NCBI RefSeq assembly: GCF_021441885.1
Contig: NZ_CP090438.1
Coordinates: forward strand, 496,001-560,000
Origin: Vibrio maritimus
GTDB lineage: Bacteria > Pseudomonadota > Gammaproteobacteria > Enterobacterales > Vibrionaceae
Length of the DNA: 64,000 bases
Reading direction: 5' to 3'
Shown here: positions 18,701-27,786 of the stretch, in pieces
Layout of the letters: every line of letters starts with the position of its first letter
Position numbering within the stretch: position 1 is the stretch's first letter
Program-made: the position numbers and the translations under genes
Notes under the pieces: generated by a model
Told to the model about the DNA's origin: nothing
What the model saw: only the letters and a program-made list of their open reading frames with translations
Databases searched by the model: none

Positions 18701-19607
18701 CATCACGCAAGAGAACCCGCAAGCACCGCCAGTGAGCGATTTTGAACGTTCATTATTTGACGTATTGCCCGATACACAGCTGACGATCGATAACTTTTGG
18801 TTCCAAGGCTACAAAGTGGGCAAAGTGGATATGGATGTGGAACGCTCTGGGAATAAGCTCGTCTGGAACAAGTTTAACCTATCTAGCGGGACCAACCAGG
18901 TTAATATCGACGGCAGTTGGCTGGTGTCTGGTGACCAGAATAAGACCAAGGTGAACTTTAAGGTCAAGGGTGAGAACAACAGCGACCTAATGGAGCGATT
19001 CGGCATCACCTCTGGTATTCAGCGTGCGCCATTTGAGATGAATGCTAAGTTGGACTGGGAAGGTGCGCCATGGTCAATGCGCCTTAATACCGTGAACGGC
19101 GAGATGGACACCAAACTCGGCAAGGGGGTTATCTCAGATGTCAGCGGTGCCGCTCGATTATTAGGTCTGTTCAGTTTAGACTCGATCATACGCAAGATGC
19201 AGCTCGATTTTACCGATGTGTTTGATAAAGGGATGGCGTTCAACTCCATCACAGGTTCCGGTAAGATTCGCGACGGTGTGTTTGTGACAAACGACATCAT
19301 GATGGATGCGGTCGCGGGTGAAATGAAGATCAAAGGCTTAGCTGAGTTGCCGACACAAACTGTGGATGCAGAGGTGAGCTTCACACCGGATATGACCTCG
19401 GGTATTCCAATTATCACCGCCTTTGCTGTGACACCCCAAACCGCGTTGGTTGTTTTGGCCGTGACGACGGTGATCTCTCCGGTTGTTGAGGTTGTTACCC
19501 AGGTTAATTATTCGGTCAAAGGACCACTAGATTCGCCAACGGTTAGCGAGATCTCCCGAAGTAAAGGGGAATACAAGCTGCCAGAGGATCTAAAGCAGGA
19601 GAAATAG
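15717..19607 (+). CDS. yhdP: AsmA-like envelope protein YhdP
   Basis: Very large inner-membrane-anchored protein (1296 aa) of the AsmA/YhdP/TamB group, which in E. coli transports phospholipids between inner and outer membrane. A single N-terminal membrane helix (LFLWLLLTVLVLLASTVTVL) is followed by a long periplasmic beta-rich groove with repeated short strands. The C-terminal AsmA_2 domain includes TVNGEMDTKLGKGVISDV and a hydrophobic end (TALVVLAVTTVISPVVEVV). The start is GTG at 15717, 10 nt after rng behind GATGAGAAG. No in-frame ATG close by would keep the N-terminal helix. It ends 7 nt before the nitrilase gene. Confidence 0.93.
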   Translation: MSPRVNQIVRLFLWLLLTVLVLLASTVTVLRVGLPQLNKIQPEIVTWINQGTGLNVSLKDVRGFWRNTHPSISLQGVSVGLPDSPETEFKVANLELEFDLIQTLLQQQPVLADMVINDMVLDVRSVDLLKATESTDSEQDKTPAKSGEQLIQRLDNLLLRQLDRFTVANSSIHYTSISGEARQLEIENLQWRNEQRRHLAQGVVSIADVNLNALEVRADFIDNGSLTSVSGDFYVSVEQMSLTPWLSQEQREQTGIETGSVSSRAWLKLEDSKAKEAYLEVLPSELSWSKANTQHDLIVESAVLHLLPSESGWQLNVHQVNARTDDIAWPELDVAVDWNRDNQWQVNVSQLDVNALKPLTTLSNNATLNDWLTKLNPGGRIEDIRVSQLDGEGSLKYSAKLQQVSMSQWALLPGFSQVSGQVRGNTERAYARVSVIDDRFPYGDVFQAPLNIKQGLVDIHWENHGEQGWSLWSDKVTAATPDLQVLGAFRLDFPKDDSPFLSFYAEADLYNAGEVWRYLPTLAMGQSLTDYLSAAIQAGRVNTSKLLWYGRLSDFPYRENNGMFQAFVGLRDAKFSFDTNWPPLTDLQLDLLFQNESMHLDSRAATLMNVKGQRITGRIPVLSGDGHLEIEAKAKGKGSAVRDYMTASPLVDSVGAALTAVQVSGDVNADFQLYIPFSGDSTPSRAWGFAELSNNHVEIDAPPMTLEQVSGRVEFDNDVVKATGLSANLLDQPINLDFQGQNAGKGYAVNIDAVGDWKMAPLEPYIGDKVVSRLAGHSPWHLDVDIQLNDVGFTYQLDLDANLTTIASQYPYPLSKAFGEKGKARLQASGNQESISARLQLPSVKYQTEIDITKDVPVLEATNLVLGEGGFKISPIVGHYVQVRSDKLNLDQWSEVFKEPPSDKKAVLDDLPKPELPLPRRATVEAKELTLGGIEWHDVDFDARYKKGGWQFSLDSQEAKGEASYSDNNELHLALNRLHIYVPELDELAEEDESIITQENPQAPPVSDFERSLFDVLPDTQLTIDNFWFQGYKVGKVDMDVERSGNKLVWNKFNLSSGTNQVNIDGSWLVSGDQNKTKVNFKVKGENNSDLMERFGITSGIQRAPFEMNAKLDWEGAPWSMRLNTVNGEMDTKLGKGVISDVSGAARLLGLFSLDSIIRKMQLDFTDVFDKGMAFNSITGSGKIRDGVFVTNDIMMDAVAGEMKIKGLAELPTQTVDAEVSFTPDMTSGIPIITAFAVTPQTALVVLAVTTVISPVVEVVTQVNYSVKGPLDSPTVSEISRSKGEYKLPEDLKQEK

Positions 19608-19614
19608 GAATTCG

Positions 19615-20439
19615 ATGAGCAAGGAACGCTTTGGAATCATTCAAATGACCTCAGGACCCGATCCTGAGAGCAACTTTCAACATATTAAGGAGAAAGTCGC
19701 TTTTTTGGTTGGCAAAGGGATGCGTTGGATATTAACGCCAGAAAACGCTCTGGTGTTTGGGCAAAGAGAAGACTATCACCAGCACGCAGAGTATTTAGGT
19801 CAAGGGACGTATCAAACAAAATTGGCTGAGCTTGCTAAGCAATACAAAGTGAATCTGATCATCGGCAGTTTCCCTATTCGGGTGTCTGATAAGGAAGTCT
19901 CTACCACAACGTTAGTTTTTGATGTGAACGGTCAGCGAATGAATCACTATGACAAGCTGCATATGTTTGATGTTGACGTCGACGACGGTCATAGAAAATA
20001 TCGGGAATCCGAGACGTTTAAGGCGGGAGGTAACATTGCCATGGTACCCACCGATTTCGGCGCGATCGGTCTATCTATTTGTTATGATTTGCGTTTCCCT
20101 CACCTATACTGTGCGTTGAGAGCACAAGGTGCAAACGTCATCGTAGTGCCCGCCGCCTTTACAGCGGTGACGGGCAAAGCACACTGGGAAGTGCTCTTAC
20201 GTGCAAGAGCGATAGAAAACCAGTGCTGGATCATTGCCGCCAATCAATGTGGTACGCACCCTTGTGGAAGAGAAACCTGGGGGCATTCTATGGTGATATC
20301 TCCATGGGGGGAGATTCAAGGCCAACTTGAACAGCAAGCCGGCACCATTACCGCTGAACTGAATTTTGATGTGGTTGAAGAGGTGAGACAGAGTATGCCT
20401 GTCGCAAAACATATCCGCTTCGAACAGCATCTACACTAA
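19615..20439 (+). CDS. Carbon-nitrogen hydrolase (nitrilase superfamily, Nit1/Nit2-like)
   Basis: Cytoplasmic amidase of the nitrilase superfamily. The catalytic triad is visible as Glu43 (TPENALVFG), Lys114 (HYDKLHMFDVDV) and Cys156 (LSICYDLRFP). The sequence is closest in style to the Nit1/Nit2 branch, which removes deaminated glutathione or omega-amides; that substrate is inferred from family only. It lies tightly between yhdP and tldD, a gene order common in Vibrio and relatives, so it is probably co-transcribed with them. Confidence 0.9.
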   Translation: MSKERFGIIQMTSGPDPESNFQHIKEKVAFLVGKGMRWILTPENALVFGQREDYHQHAEYLGQGTYQTKLAELAKQYKVNLIIGSFPIRVSDKEVSTTTLVFDVNGQRMNHYDKLHMFDVDVDDGHRKYRESETFKAGGNIAMVPTDFGAIGLSICYDLRFPHLYCALRAQGANVIVVPAAFTAVTGKAHWEVLLRARAIENQCWIIAANQCGTHPCGRETWGHSMVISPWGEIQGQLEQQAGTITAELNFDVVEEVRQSMPVAKHIRFEQHLH

Positions 20440-20465
20440 TTATACTTACAAAAGAGTAATCAAAT

Positions 20466-21905
20466 ATGGAACGCATAGAAGACGCGCTATTGGGCCCAAC
20501 TGGTCTTTCTGAGCAAGACATTGAAGCGACACTAGCAAGTATTGCGACCCGCCAAATAGACTATGCGGATATCTACTTTCAATCCAGCTGGCACGAATCA
20601 CTCGTTCTGGAAGACAGCATCATCAAAGATGGTTCGTTCAACATCGACCGAGGTGTGGGTGTTCGAGCTGTAACGGGAGAGAAAACGGGATTTGCTTATT
20701 CCGACCAAATTACACTTGAAGGCCTGAAACAGAGCGCGATTGCCGCTCGTGGTATCGCACAGCAAGGCCAAAGCGCTCAAGTGAAAGCGCTAACGCGTAG
20801 CTATAATCAGGCTTACTATGCTGCGGTAAACCCACTAGAGAGCTGGGAGAAACAGCAGAAGACAGAACTGTTGAAACAGCTCGATGCCTATATCCGAACT
20901 AAAGAGCCGTTGGTAAAAGAAGTGTCGGTGAGCCTCAGTGGTGTTTACGAGCAGATGCTAGTCGCTGCAACGGATGGCACGTTTGCTGGTGACGTTCGTC
21001 CGCTTGTTCGTTTATCTATTAGCGTATTAGCGCAAAAGGGTGAGCGACGTGAGCGTGGTAGCGCTGGTGGTGGCGGTCGATATGGCTATGATTTCTTCCT
21101 ATCAACGGAAGAAGGCCAACAGGTTGCCTATAACTATGCAGACGAGGCTATTCGTCAGGCCTTGGTTAATCTAGAAGCGATTGATGCTCCAGCTGGTACT
21201 ATGCCGGTCGTATTAGGCTCAGGCTGGCCGGGAGTGCTGCTTCATGAAGCGGTGGGTCATGGCTTGGAGGGTGACTTCAATCGTAAAGAGTCATCGGTAT
21301 TCTCTGGTAAGCTTGGTGAGCAAGTGACTTCAAACCTTTGCACTATTGTTGATGACGGCACACTGCAAGATCTTCGCGGCTCACTCAATGTCGATGATGA
21401 AGGTGTCCATGGTCAGTACAATACGCTTATTGAGAACGGCGTACTAAAAGGCTACATGCAAGACAAGCTTAACGCTCGCTTAATGGGTGTGAACCCAACA
21501 GGTAATGCACGTCGTGAGTCATACGCGCACTTGCCGATGCCGCGCATGACCAATACCTATATGTTGCCAGGTGAGCACTCGCCAGAAGAGATTATCTCAA
21601 CGGTTAAAAAAGGCCTTTATGCACCTAACTTTGGCGGTGGCCAGGTTGATATTACGTCTGGCAAGTTCGTATTCTCGGCTTCAGAAGCTTATCTTATTGA
21701 AGATGGTAAGATCACGGCCCCAGTCAAAGGCGCTACCTTGATTGGCTCAGGTATCGAAGCCATGCAGCAGGTTTCCATGGTTGGTAATGACCTGAGCATT
21801 GATCGTGGCGTTGGCGTTTGTGGTAAAGCCGGTCAGAGTGTGCCTGTTGGCGTTGGTCAGCCAAGCTTGAAGTTGGATGCACTAACCGTGGGTGGCACGG
21901 ACTAA
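20466..21905 (+). CDS. tldD: Metalloprotease TldD
   Basis: Subunit of the TldD/TldE (PmbA) heterodimeric zinc protease that cleaves unfolded peptides, for example in microcin B17 maturation and CcdA turnover. The HExxxH motif HEAVGH sits at residues 260-265 and is followed by GLEGDFNRK. Asp/Gly-rich stretches typical of the family follow (DDGTLQDLRGSLNVDDEG). Length 479 aa is normal. The partner gene tldE is not in this window. This is the last gene of the mre-to-tldD run; a palindromic repeat lies behind it. Confidence 0.96.
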   Translation: MERIEDALLGPTGLSEQDIEATLASIATRQIDYADIYFQSSWHESLVLEDSIIKDGSFNIDRGVGVRAVTGEKTGFAYSDQITLEGLKQSAIAARGIAQQGQSAQVKALTRSYNQAYYAAVNPLESWEKQQKTELLKQLDAYIRTKEPLVKEVSVSLSGVYEQMLVAATDGTFAGDVRPLVRLSISVLAQKGERRERGSAGGGGRYGYDFFLSTEEGQQVAYNYADEAIRQALVNLEAIDAPAGTMPVVLGSGWPGVLLHEAVGHGLEGDFNRKESSVFSGKLGEQVTSNLCTIVDDGTLQDLRGSLNVDDEGVHGQYNTLIENGVLKGYMQDKLNARLMGVNPTGNARRESYAHLPMPRMTNTYMLPGEHSPEEIISTVKKGLYAPNFGGGQVDITSGKFVFSASEAYLIEDGKITAPVKGATLIGSGIEAMQQVSMVGNDLSIDRGVGVCGKAGQSVPVGVGQPSLKLDALTVGGTD

Positions 21906-21942
21906 CTTTCCTCGTTCTACCACAAACTGTCATTCGATAGCC

Positions 21943-22021
21943 CGTCATCCTCGCGAAAGCGAGGATCTCCCACAGCGCGTTATACGCTGAAAGAGATCCC
22001 CTTTTTCAAGGGGATGACGAG
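21943..22021. repeat. Palindromic REP/MITE-like intergenic element
   Basis: Two mirrored hairpins form one ~79-nt element. ATCCTCGC-GAAA-GCGAGGAT (21947-21966) has a GNRA tetraloop, and ATCCCCTT-TTTC-AAGGGGAT is at 21996-22015. The outer ends are inverted repeats, CGTCATCC (21943-21950) and GGATGACG (22012-22019), and inner GGATCTC/GAGATCC also mirror each other. A partial third copy (GTCATTCCGCGAAAG) begins near 22042. It lies between the convergent stops of tldD and the phoH-like gene, where it could act as a bidirectional terminator. The arms have the look of chromosomal REP-type repeats; copy number cannot be judged from one window. Confidence 0.75.
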
Positions 22022-22058
22022 TATTTTTATGACGAGGTATTGTCATTCCGCGAAAGAT

Positions 22059-23435
22059 TCACAAATTCTCCTCAGCAAACTCTGCTAAGCGACTGCGCAC
22101 TACACCGTTAAGGTGGATGTTGGCACTACCGCCAAAGTTTTTAAAGCGTTCTACCATATAAGTCAGCCCTGAGGTGACTGGGGTTAAGTAGGGGGAGTCA
22201 ATCTGCGCTAAGTTACCAGAGCAGACAATCTTAGTGCCTTCACCACAGCGCGTGATAATGGTCTTGATCTGTGATGCCGTTAGGTTTTGACATTCATCAA
22301 GCAGTACAAACGCGTTTTGAATCGAACGACCCCGCATAAAGTTAATCGATTTGAACTGAATATTGGCTTTATCACAAATGTACTTCAGAGACCCTTCTGT
22401 ACAGTGGTCATTCTTATGCAGCGCCTCTAAGGTATCGGTGATTGCAGCTAGCCAAGGCATCATCTTTTCTTCTTCTGTGCCCGGTAAGAAGCCGATGGAC
22501 TCGCCTATGTCAGGCGTGTTTCGGGTGACGATGATCTTATCGAACATGCCTCGTTCAATCGTCATCTCCAACGCTGCCGCCATGGCAAGTAGCGTTTTAC
22601 CACTACCGGCTGCGCCAGTCAGGATCACCAAATCGATGTCGGGGTCGAGTAGGGCATCCATTGCCATGCCTTGATAGATGTTTTTAGGTCGAATATCCCA
22701 GGCTTGGCGACACAGCATCCGTTCTTGGCTCAAGTCGCGAATTGTGACTTTTTCACCATCAATATCGGCAACACGGCCTGCAAAATCACTCGATTCATCA
22801 ATTAGGTATTGGTTAATAAAGGTTGGGTCGATAGCCTCTCGGTCGAAGGTGTGATAGGTCTTGCTCGCTAAGGTTTTTGTTTCCACTTCATCGATGTTCT
22901 CCCAAAAAGCCCCTTCTGATTTTTGGAAACCTTTGGTGAGGTATTGAACATCGTCGATCAATTGGTCGGTTCGGTAGTCTTCGACAAAACGTACGCCCGC
23001 CCCTTTGGCACGCAAGCGCATGTTGATGTCTTTGGTCACCAACACGACTTCACGTGGTGAGCGCTTGTTCTGTAGGTACAATACGGCATTAAGAATGCGG
23101 TTATCACCCTCTTTGTCGGCAAATGCTTTGACCGTTTCTTGCAAGACATAGTCTGCCAAGATAGAGATGGTTCCAGTTGCATCTAAATTACTCGAAAAAG
23201 GAATGCCCTCAGAAATTTCATCTGGGGTGGCGTCTTTGAAAATATCTTCAAGTGCTCGTATGGCGACTCGAGCATCTCGCGCTACGTCTCGCTTACTGTC
23301 TTTTATGCGATCGAGCTCTTCGAGTACCGTCATTGGAATGACGACGTCGTGTTCTTTGAATGAAAAAATGGCGTGAGGTTCGTGGAGAAGAATATTGGTG
23401 TCGAGAACGAAAATTTTACGGTCGGTATCGCCCAT
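22059..23435 (-). CDS. PhoH-like ATPase with N-terminal PIN domain
   Basis: Predicted RNA-acting ATPase/ribonuclease of the PhoH2 (PIN-PhoH) type. A PIN domain occupies about residues 1-140 (KIFVLDTNILLHEP with metal-binding Asp, VLEELDRIK). The PhoH ATPase follows, with Walker A LTGAAGSGKTLLAMA, Walker B FVLLDECQNLT and IVCSGNLAQIDSPYL. I choose the ATG at 23435 (458 aa) because AAGGAGACTCT precedes it and the PIN domain begins at once. An in-frame ATG at 23522 would add 29 polar residues without support. It is convergent with tldD and divergent from rapA. Confidence 0.93.
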   Translation of the reverse strand: MGDTDRKIFVLDTNILLHEPHAIFSFKEHDVVIPMTVLEELDRIKDSKRDVARDARVAIRALEDIFKDATPDEISEGIPFSSNLDATGTISILADYVLQETVKAFADKEGDNRILNAVLYLQNKRSPREVVLVTKDINMRLRAKGAGVRFVEDYRTDQLIDDVQYLTKGFQKSEGAFWENIDEVETKTLASKTYHTFDREAIDPTFINQYLIDESSDFAGRVADIDGEKVTIRDLSQERMLCRQAWDIRPKNIYQGMAMDALLDPDIDLVILTGAAGSGKTLLAMAAALEMTIERGMFDKIIVTRNTPDIGESIGFLPGTEEEKMMPWLAAITDTLEALHKNDHCTEGSLKYICDKANIQFKSINFMRGRSIQNAFVLLDECQNLTASQIKTIITRCGEGTKIVCSGNLAQIDSPYLTPVTSGLTYMVERFKNFGGSANIHLNGVVRSRLAEFAEENL

Positions 23436-24000
23436 AGAGTCTCCTTGCCGCAACTGGCGCTGGTCCTTTGCGGTTAACTCGGATGGGGATCGAGTCAGAC
23501 TGTCCTTCCGTGTTGCATTCATTTACTGCGCTAATCGCTCGTAAACGGTGCAGGGGATCTACGCTGGCTCTGATTTCCTATCCTAGTGAGTCAACCGTGA
23601 TGCGTTCAATCTGACAAAGTCGATTGAACCTGATTCCCTGTAAACCATGCGAGAGATGCCACTATCAGGGCTTGGCGAGTAGTGGCATATCGCTTAGGTT
23701 CACAATTTGAGTATAAGTGAAAAATCTCACTTAGGTTCTCAGAAATGACACTCTTTTTTTGCAGTTTGATGTCAACCACGACAATTCAAAAAAAACTCAG
23801 GTTTTCCTTGTAATTGGCGTGACCTGTATCACGCCTTCGAGTAAGATTAGCGACCTTTCATCCAAGGGATGGCGCGAGCAAAATTTGCGCGATCACCTAC
23901 TATTATTTGGGCGGAGTTTTGAGCGCAGTTTGTAGGCAATTGCAAGCTGAGTTACCGCCGAAATAAAAAAGAAATCGATACGAATTGAGGTAGTCTCTCT
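23436..24000. other. Divergent intergenic region phoH-like / rapA
   Basis: About 565 nt without a supportable gene. It holds a symmetric motif GGCGTGA-N6-TCACGCC (23816-23835, listed separately) and an inverted repeat GCCACTA (23658-23664)/TAGTGGC (23680-23686). The likely rapA 5' leader has GGGCGG near 23910 potentially closing with TACCGCC near 23955. rapA begins behind TTGAGGTAGTCTCTCT. Confidence 0.5.
23816..23835. promoter_or_regulatory. CRP-like palindrome upstream of rapA
   Basis: GGCGTGA-CCTGTA-TCACGCC is a perfect 7-bp inverted repeat with a 6-nt spacer. It agrees with the CRP half-sites TGTGA-N6-TCACA at eight of ten positions. It lies about 165 nt before the rapA start. It could also simply be an RNA hairpin. 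Confidence 0.35.
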
Positions 24001-26910
24001 ATGACATTTGCTTTAGGGCAGCGCTGGATTAGCGATACGGAAAGTGATTTAGGTTTAGGTACGGTCGTCGCATTGGATGCGAGAACAGTATCACTTATGT
24101 TTGCAGCATCAGAAGAGAATCGCGTTTACGCACGTAATGATGCGCCTGTTACCCGAGTTACGTTTAATGTCGGTGATGTCATAGAGTGCCAAGAAGGTTG
24201 GTCACTAGAGGTTGAAGAGGTCATTGAAGACCAGGGTGTGTTTACTTATATAGGTACACGTCAGGATACTGAAGAGACCAATGTCGCGCTGCGCGAGATT
24301 TTCTTAAGCCACCAAATTCGTTTTAACAAACCTCAGGACAAGTTGTTCGCTGGTCAGATTGATCGTATGGACAACTTTGTGCTGCGTTATCGAGCCCTCA
24401 GTAACCAGTATGAGCAGCACAAGAGTCCAATGCGTGGACTATGTGGTATGCGTGCTGGTCTGATTCCGCATCAGTTATTCATCGCACACGAAGTCGGTCG
24501 CCGTTTTGCGCCTCGCGTACTGCTAGCGGATGAAGTGGGTCTGGGTAAGACCATTGAAGCGGGTATGATCATTCACCAACAAGTACTTTCAGGACGTGCT
24601 CAGCGCATTTTGATTGTGGTACCAGAGACGCTTCAGCATCAATGGTTAGTTGAGATGATGCGCCGCTTTAACCTGCATTTCTCTATCTTTGATGAAGAGC
24701 GCTGTATTGAAGCCTACGCCGAGTCAGACAATCCATTTGATACTCAGCAACTTGTATTGTGTTCACTGGACTTCCTACGTAAGAGCCGCAAGCGTTTCGA
24801 GCAAGCGCTAGAAGGGGAATGGGACCTATTGGTTGTCGATGAAGCGCACCACCTAGAATGGAGCCAAGAGCAGCCAAGCCGACAATATCAAGTTGTTGAA
24901 GCACTAGCGGAAAAGACACCTGGTGTCCTTCTACTGACTGCAACGCCAGAGCAACTTGGTCGCGAAAGTCACTTTGCCCGTTTGCGTCTTCTCGATGCTG
25001 ACCGATTCTTTGATTACGAAGCTTTTGTTAAAGAAGAAGACCAGTACGCACCCGTCGCAGATGCAGTAACGGCTTTGTTCTCTGGTCAAGCCTTGGTTGA
25101 TGATGCGAAAAACCAGATCACTGAACTGCTTTCAGAGCAAGACGTTGAGCCACTGTTCAATGTGCTTGAGAGCAACGCAAGTGATGAAGAGAAAGCGACG
25201 GCGCGCCAAGAGCTTATCGATAACCTGATGGATCGCCACGGTACGGGGCGTGTTTTGTTCAGAAACACACGAGCAGCAATCAAAGGGTTTCCTACCCGTA
25301 ACGTGAATCTGATTCCGATGCCGATCCCTCAGCAGTACACAACGTCAATGCGTGTCTCTGGCATGATCGGTGGCAAGATGACGCCTGAAGCGCGCGCGAT
25401 GAAAATGCTCTATCCAGAGGAGATCTTCCAAGAATTTGAAGGGGAAGATTCAAGCTGGTGGCAATTCGATTCTCGTGTGAATTGGTTGATTGAAAAGATT
25501 ACCGCGAAGCGCAGTGAAAAGGTATTGGTGATTGCTTCACGCGCTAGTACTGCGCTGCAGCTCGAACAGGCTCTACGTGAGCGTGAAGGTATTCGTGCCA
25601 CTGTGTTCCACGAAGGCATGTCTATTCTTGAACGTGATAAAGCCGCGGCTTACTTTGCGCAGGAAGAGGGCGGTGCTCAGGTGCTGATCTGTAGTGAAAT
25701 TGGCTCTGAAGGTCGTAACTTCCAATTTGCTAACCAGTTGGTCATGTTCGATCTCCCATTTAACCCAGATCTACTGGAGCAGCGCATTGGTCGTTTGGAC
25801 CGTATTGGTCAAAAACGTGATATTGATGTGCATGTTCCTTATCTTGAAGGCACCTCTCAGGGCATTCTTGCGCGCTGGTTCAATGAGGGGCTCAATGCGT
25901 TCGCAGAAACCTGCCCAACGGGGCGTATGGTGTATGACCGCTATGAAGAGAGCATCATTAACATGCTGGCAAGCGGTGATACAAGCGAGCTCGATGATGT
26001 CATTGAGGGCTCACGACAGTACAACCAAGAACTCAAGCATGAGTTGGAGCAAGGTCGTGACCGCCTGCTCGAAATGCATTCTAACGGTGGTGAGGCCGCG
26101 CAAGAAATTGTTGAGAAGATCTCGGCAACGGATGGCGACACTAACCTAGTGACTTTTGCCCTTAGCTTATTTGACACCATAGGTCTTAACCAAGACGACA
26201 AAGGTGAGAATGCCCTCGTTGTGACGCCATCTGAGCATATGATGGTACCAAGTTATCCAGGTCTTCCATATGAGGGGGCAACCATCACCTTTGACCGTGA
26301 TACTGCCTTATCTCGCGAAGATATGAACTTTATCAGCTGGGAACACCCAATGATTCAAGGTGGTATCGACTTGGTGATGAGCGAAGGCGTTGGTACCTGT
26401 GCGGTATCGCTTTTAAAGAACAAAGCACTGCCAGTAGGAACCATCTTGCTTGAGTTGGTTTACGTTGTCGATGCTCAGGCACCAAAGAAGAGCGGTATTA
26501 GCCGCTTCCTGCCACCAACACCAATTCGCATGATGATGGACGGGCGTGGTAATGACCTCTCGGCACAGGTCGAGTTTGAAGGCTTTAATCGCCAGCTAAG
26601 CCCAGTAAACCGCCATCTAGCAAGTAAGCTCGTTACCTCGGTTCAAGCGGATGTACATCGTTTGATTGAAGCGGGTAATGGTGCCGTGGAAGAGAAGCTA
26701 ACCGTGGTTCGTGAAGAGGCTCATAAAGCCATGTATGCGAGCCTAAATGGTGAGCTTGAGCGTCTACAAGCCCTCAAGGCGGTTAACCCAAATATTCGTG
26801 ATGAAGAGATTGATGCCATTGAATCTCAAATCTCTGAGCTAGATGAGTACATCAACAAGGCTCAGGTTCAGCTGGATTCACTTCGCTTGATTGTGGTCAG
26901 TCATAATTAA
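24001..26910 (+). CDS. rapA: RNA polymerase-associated Swi2/Snf2 ATPase RapA (HepA)
   Basis: ATPase that binds RNA polymerase and promotes its recycling after transcription. The N-terminal Tudor-like domains (residues 1-110) are followed by Walker A ADEVGLGKTIEAG (~178), the DEAH box VVDEAHHLEWS (~280), TATPEQLG, and helicase C motifs (SEIGSEGRNFQFANQLV, QRIGRLDRIGQ). The 969-aa length equals the family norm. The start ATG at 24001 follows TTGAGGTAGTCTCTCT. rluA follows after a hairpin. Confidence 0.97.
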   Translation: MTFALGQRWISDTESDLGLGTVVALDARTVSLMFAASEENRVYARNDAPVTRVTFNVGDVIECQEGWSLEVEEVIEDQGVFTYIGTRQDTEETNVALREIFLSHQIRFNKPQDKLFAGQIDRMDNFVLRYRALSNQYEQHKSPMRGLCGMRAGLIPHQLFIAHEVGRRFAPRVLLADEVGLGKTIEAGMIIHQQVLSGRAQRILIVVPETLQHQWLVEMMRRFNLHFSIFDEERCIEAYAESDNPFDTQQLVLCSLDFLRKSRKRFEQALEGEWDLLVVDEAHHLEWSQEQPSRQYQVVEALAEKTPGVLLLTATPEQLGRESHFARLRLLDADRFFDYEAFVKEEDQYAPVADAVTALFSGQALVDDAKNQITELLSEQDVEPLFNVLESNASDEEKATARQELIDNLMDRHGTGRVLFRNTRAAIKGFPTRNVNLIPMPIPQQYTTSMRVSGMIGGKMTPEARAMKMLYPEEIFQEFEGEDSSWWQFDSRVNWLIEKITAKRSEKVLVIASRASTALQLEQALREREGIRATVFHEGMSILERDKAAAYFAQEEGGAQVLICSEIGSEGRNFQFANQLVMFDLPFNPDLLEQRIGRLDRIGQKRDIDVHVPYLEGTSQGILARWFNEGLNAFAETCPTGRMVYDRYEESIINMLASGDTSELDDVIEGSRQYNQELKHELEQGRDRLLEMHSNGGEAAQEIVEKISATDGDTNLVTFALSLFDTIGLNQDDKGENALVVTPSEHMMVPSYPGLPYEGATITFDRDTALSREDMNFISWEHPMIQGGIDLVMSEGVGTCAVSLLKNKALPVGTILLELVYVVDAQAPKKSGISRFLPPTPIRMMMDGRGNDLSAQVEFEGFNRQLSPVNRHLASKLVTSVQADVHRLIEAGNGAVEEKLTVVREEAHKAMYASLNGELERLQALKAVNPNIRDEEIDAIESQISELDEYINKAQVQLDSLRLIVVSHN

Positions 26911-26944
26911 GCGTTTCGCTGACACATTATTTAACTGATAGAAT

Positions 26945-26972
26945 GGCGCAGCGAAAGTTGCGCCTTTTGTTT
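26945..26972 (+). terminator. Terminator after rapA
   Basis: GGCGCA (26945-26950), loop GCGAAAGT, TGCGCC (26959-26964) is followed by TTTTGTTTTT, a typical intrinsic terminator 35 nt behind the rapA stop. Confidence 0.8.
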
Positions 26973-27013
26973 TTCCTACTTTTTTACCCAGCTATACAGC
27001 GCGAGACCTATAT

Positions 27014-27751
27014 ATGGCCATGCTAAGTTACACTCCGCCAACTGATCCTTGGATTGATATCGTCTATGAGGATGAGACCATCCTTGCGGTTAACAAGCCA
27101 TCAGGGCTTTTATCCGTGCCAGGGAAAGCGGCTGAGCATTACGACAGTATGTGGAGTCGACTGGTGGTCGACTATCCGGAGATTCAGGTGGTACATAGAT
27201 TAGACATGTCGACCTCTGGACTTATGCTTTTAGCCAAGACGAAGGAAGCCGAGCGTTCACTCAAAAAGCAGTTCCAATACCGCCTGACTCATAAGATCTA
27301 CTACGCGCGAGTGTGGGGGACGCCTTCCGAGCGCGAAGGGCTTATCGATTTACCCTTGATCTGTGATTGGCCAAACCGTCCACGTCAAAAGGTATGTTAC
27401 GAGCATGGCAAACCCTCGCAGACTTATTATCAGGTCGTTAAGCAAGAAGAGAAAACCAGTGTTGTTCGATTGTTTCCTATCACGGGGCGCTCACATCAAC
27501 TGCGAGTGCATTTGCTTGAGTTAGGGCACCCTATTGTTGGCGATGAATTTTACGCTCATGAAGACGCGATGAATTATTCTCAGCGACTTGAGCTGCATGC
27601 TTCAGAGCTGTGTTTCTATCATCCGCAATCAGAGCAGTTACAATCGGTTTTTGTTCCTTGTGATTTCTACGAGCAGACTGAACAACTTGTGATTGAGCAC
27701 TTTGACCCCGCGCCGCATTTACCCGATTATAAGAGCCTGCCTCGGCCATAA
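27014..27751 (+). CDS. rluA: RluA-type pseudouridine synthase (23S rRNA U746 / tRNA U32)
   Basis: Isomerises uridine to pseudouridine in 23S rRNA and several tRNAs. The catalytic motif HRLDMSTSGLMLLAK places the Asp nucleophile at residue 64, the same number as in E. coli RluA. The family phrases LAVNKPSGLLSVPGK and FPITGRSHQLRVHL are present. No S4 domain is fused at the N terminus, which separates it from RluC/RluD. Its position after rapA mirrors the E. coli rapA-rluA pair. A second in-frame ATG two codons in could also serve as start. Confidence 0.94.
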   Translation: MAMLSYTPPTDPWIDIVYEDETILAVNKPSGLLSVPGKAAEHYDSMWSRLVVDYPEIQVVHRLDMSTSGLMLLAKTKEAERSLKKQFQYRLTHKIYYARVWGTPSEREGLIDLPLICDWPNRPRQKVCYEHGKPSQTYYQVVKQEEKTSVVRLFPITGRSHQLRVHLLELGHPIVGDEFYAHEDAMNYSQRLELHASELCFYHPQSEQLQSVFVPCDFYEQTEQLVIEHFDPAPHLPDYKSLPRP

Positions 27752-27786
27752 ATTGTTTGTCGGCCGTGAATATCAAAGGAGACATC

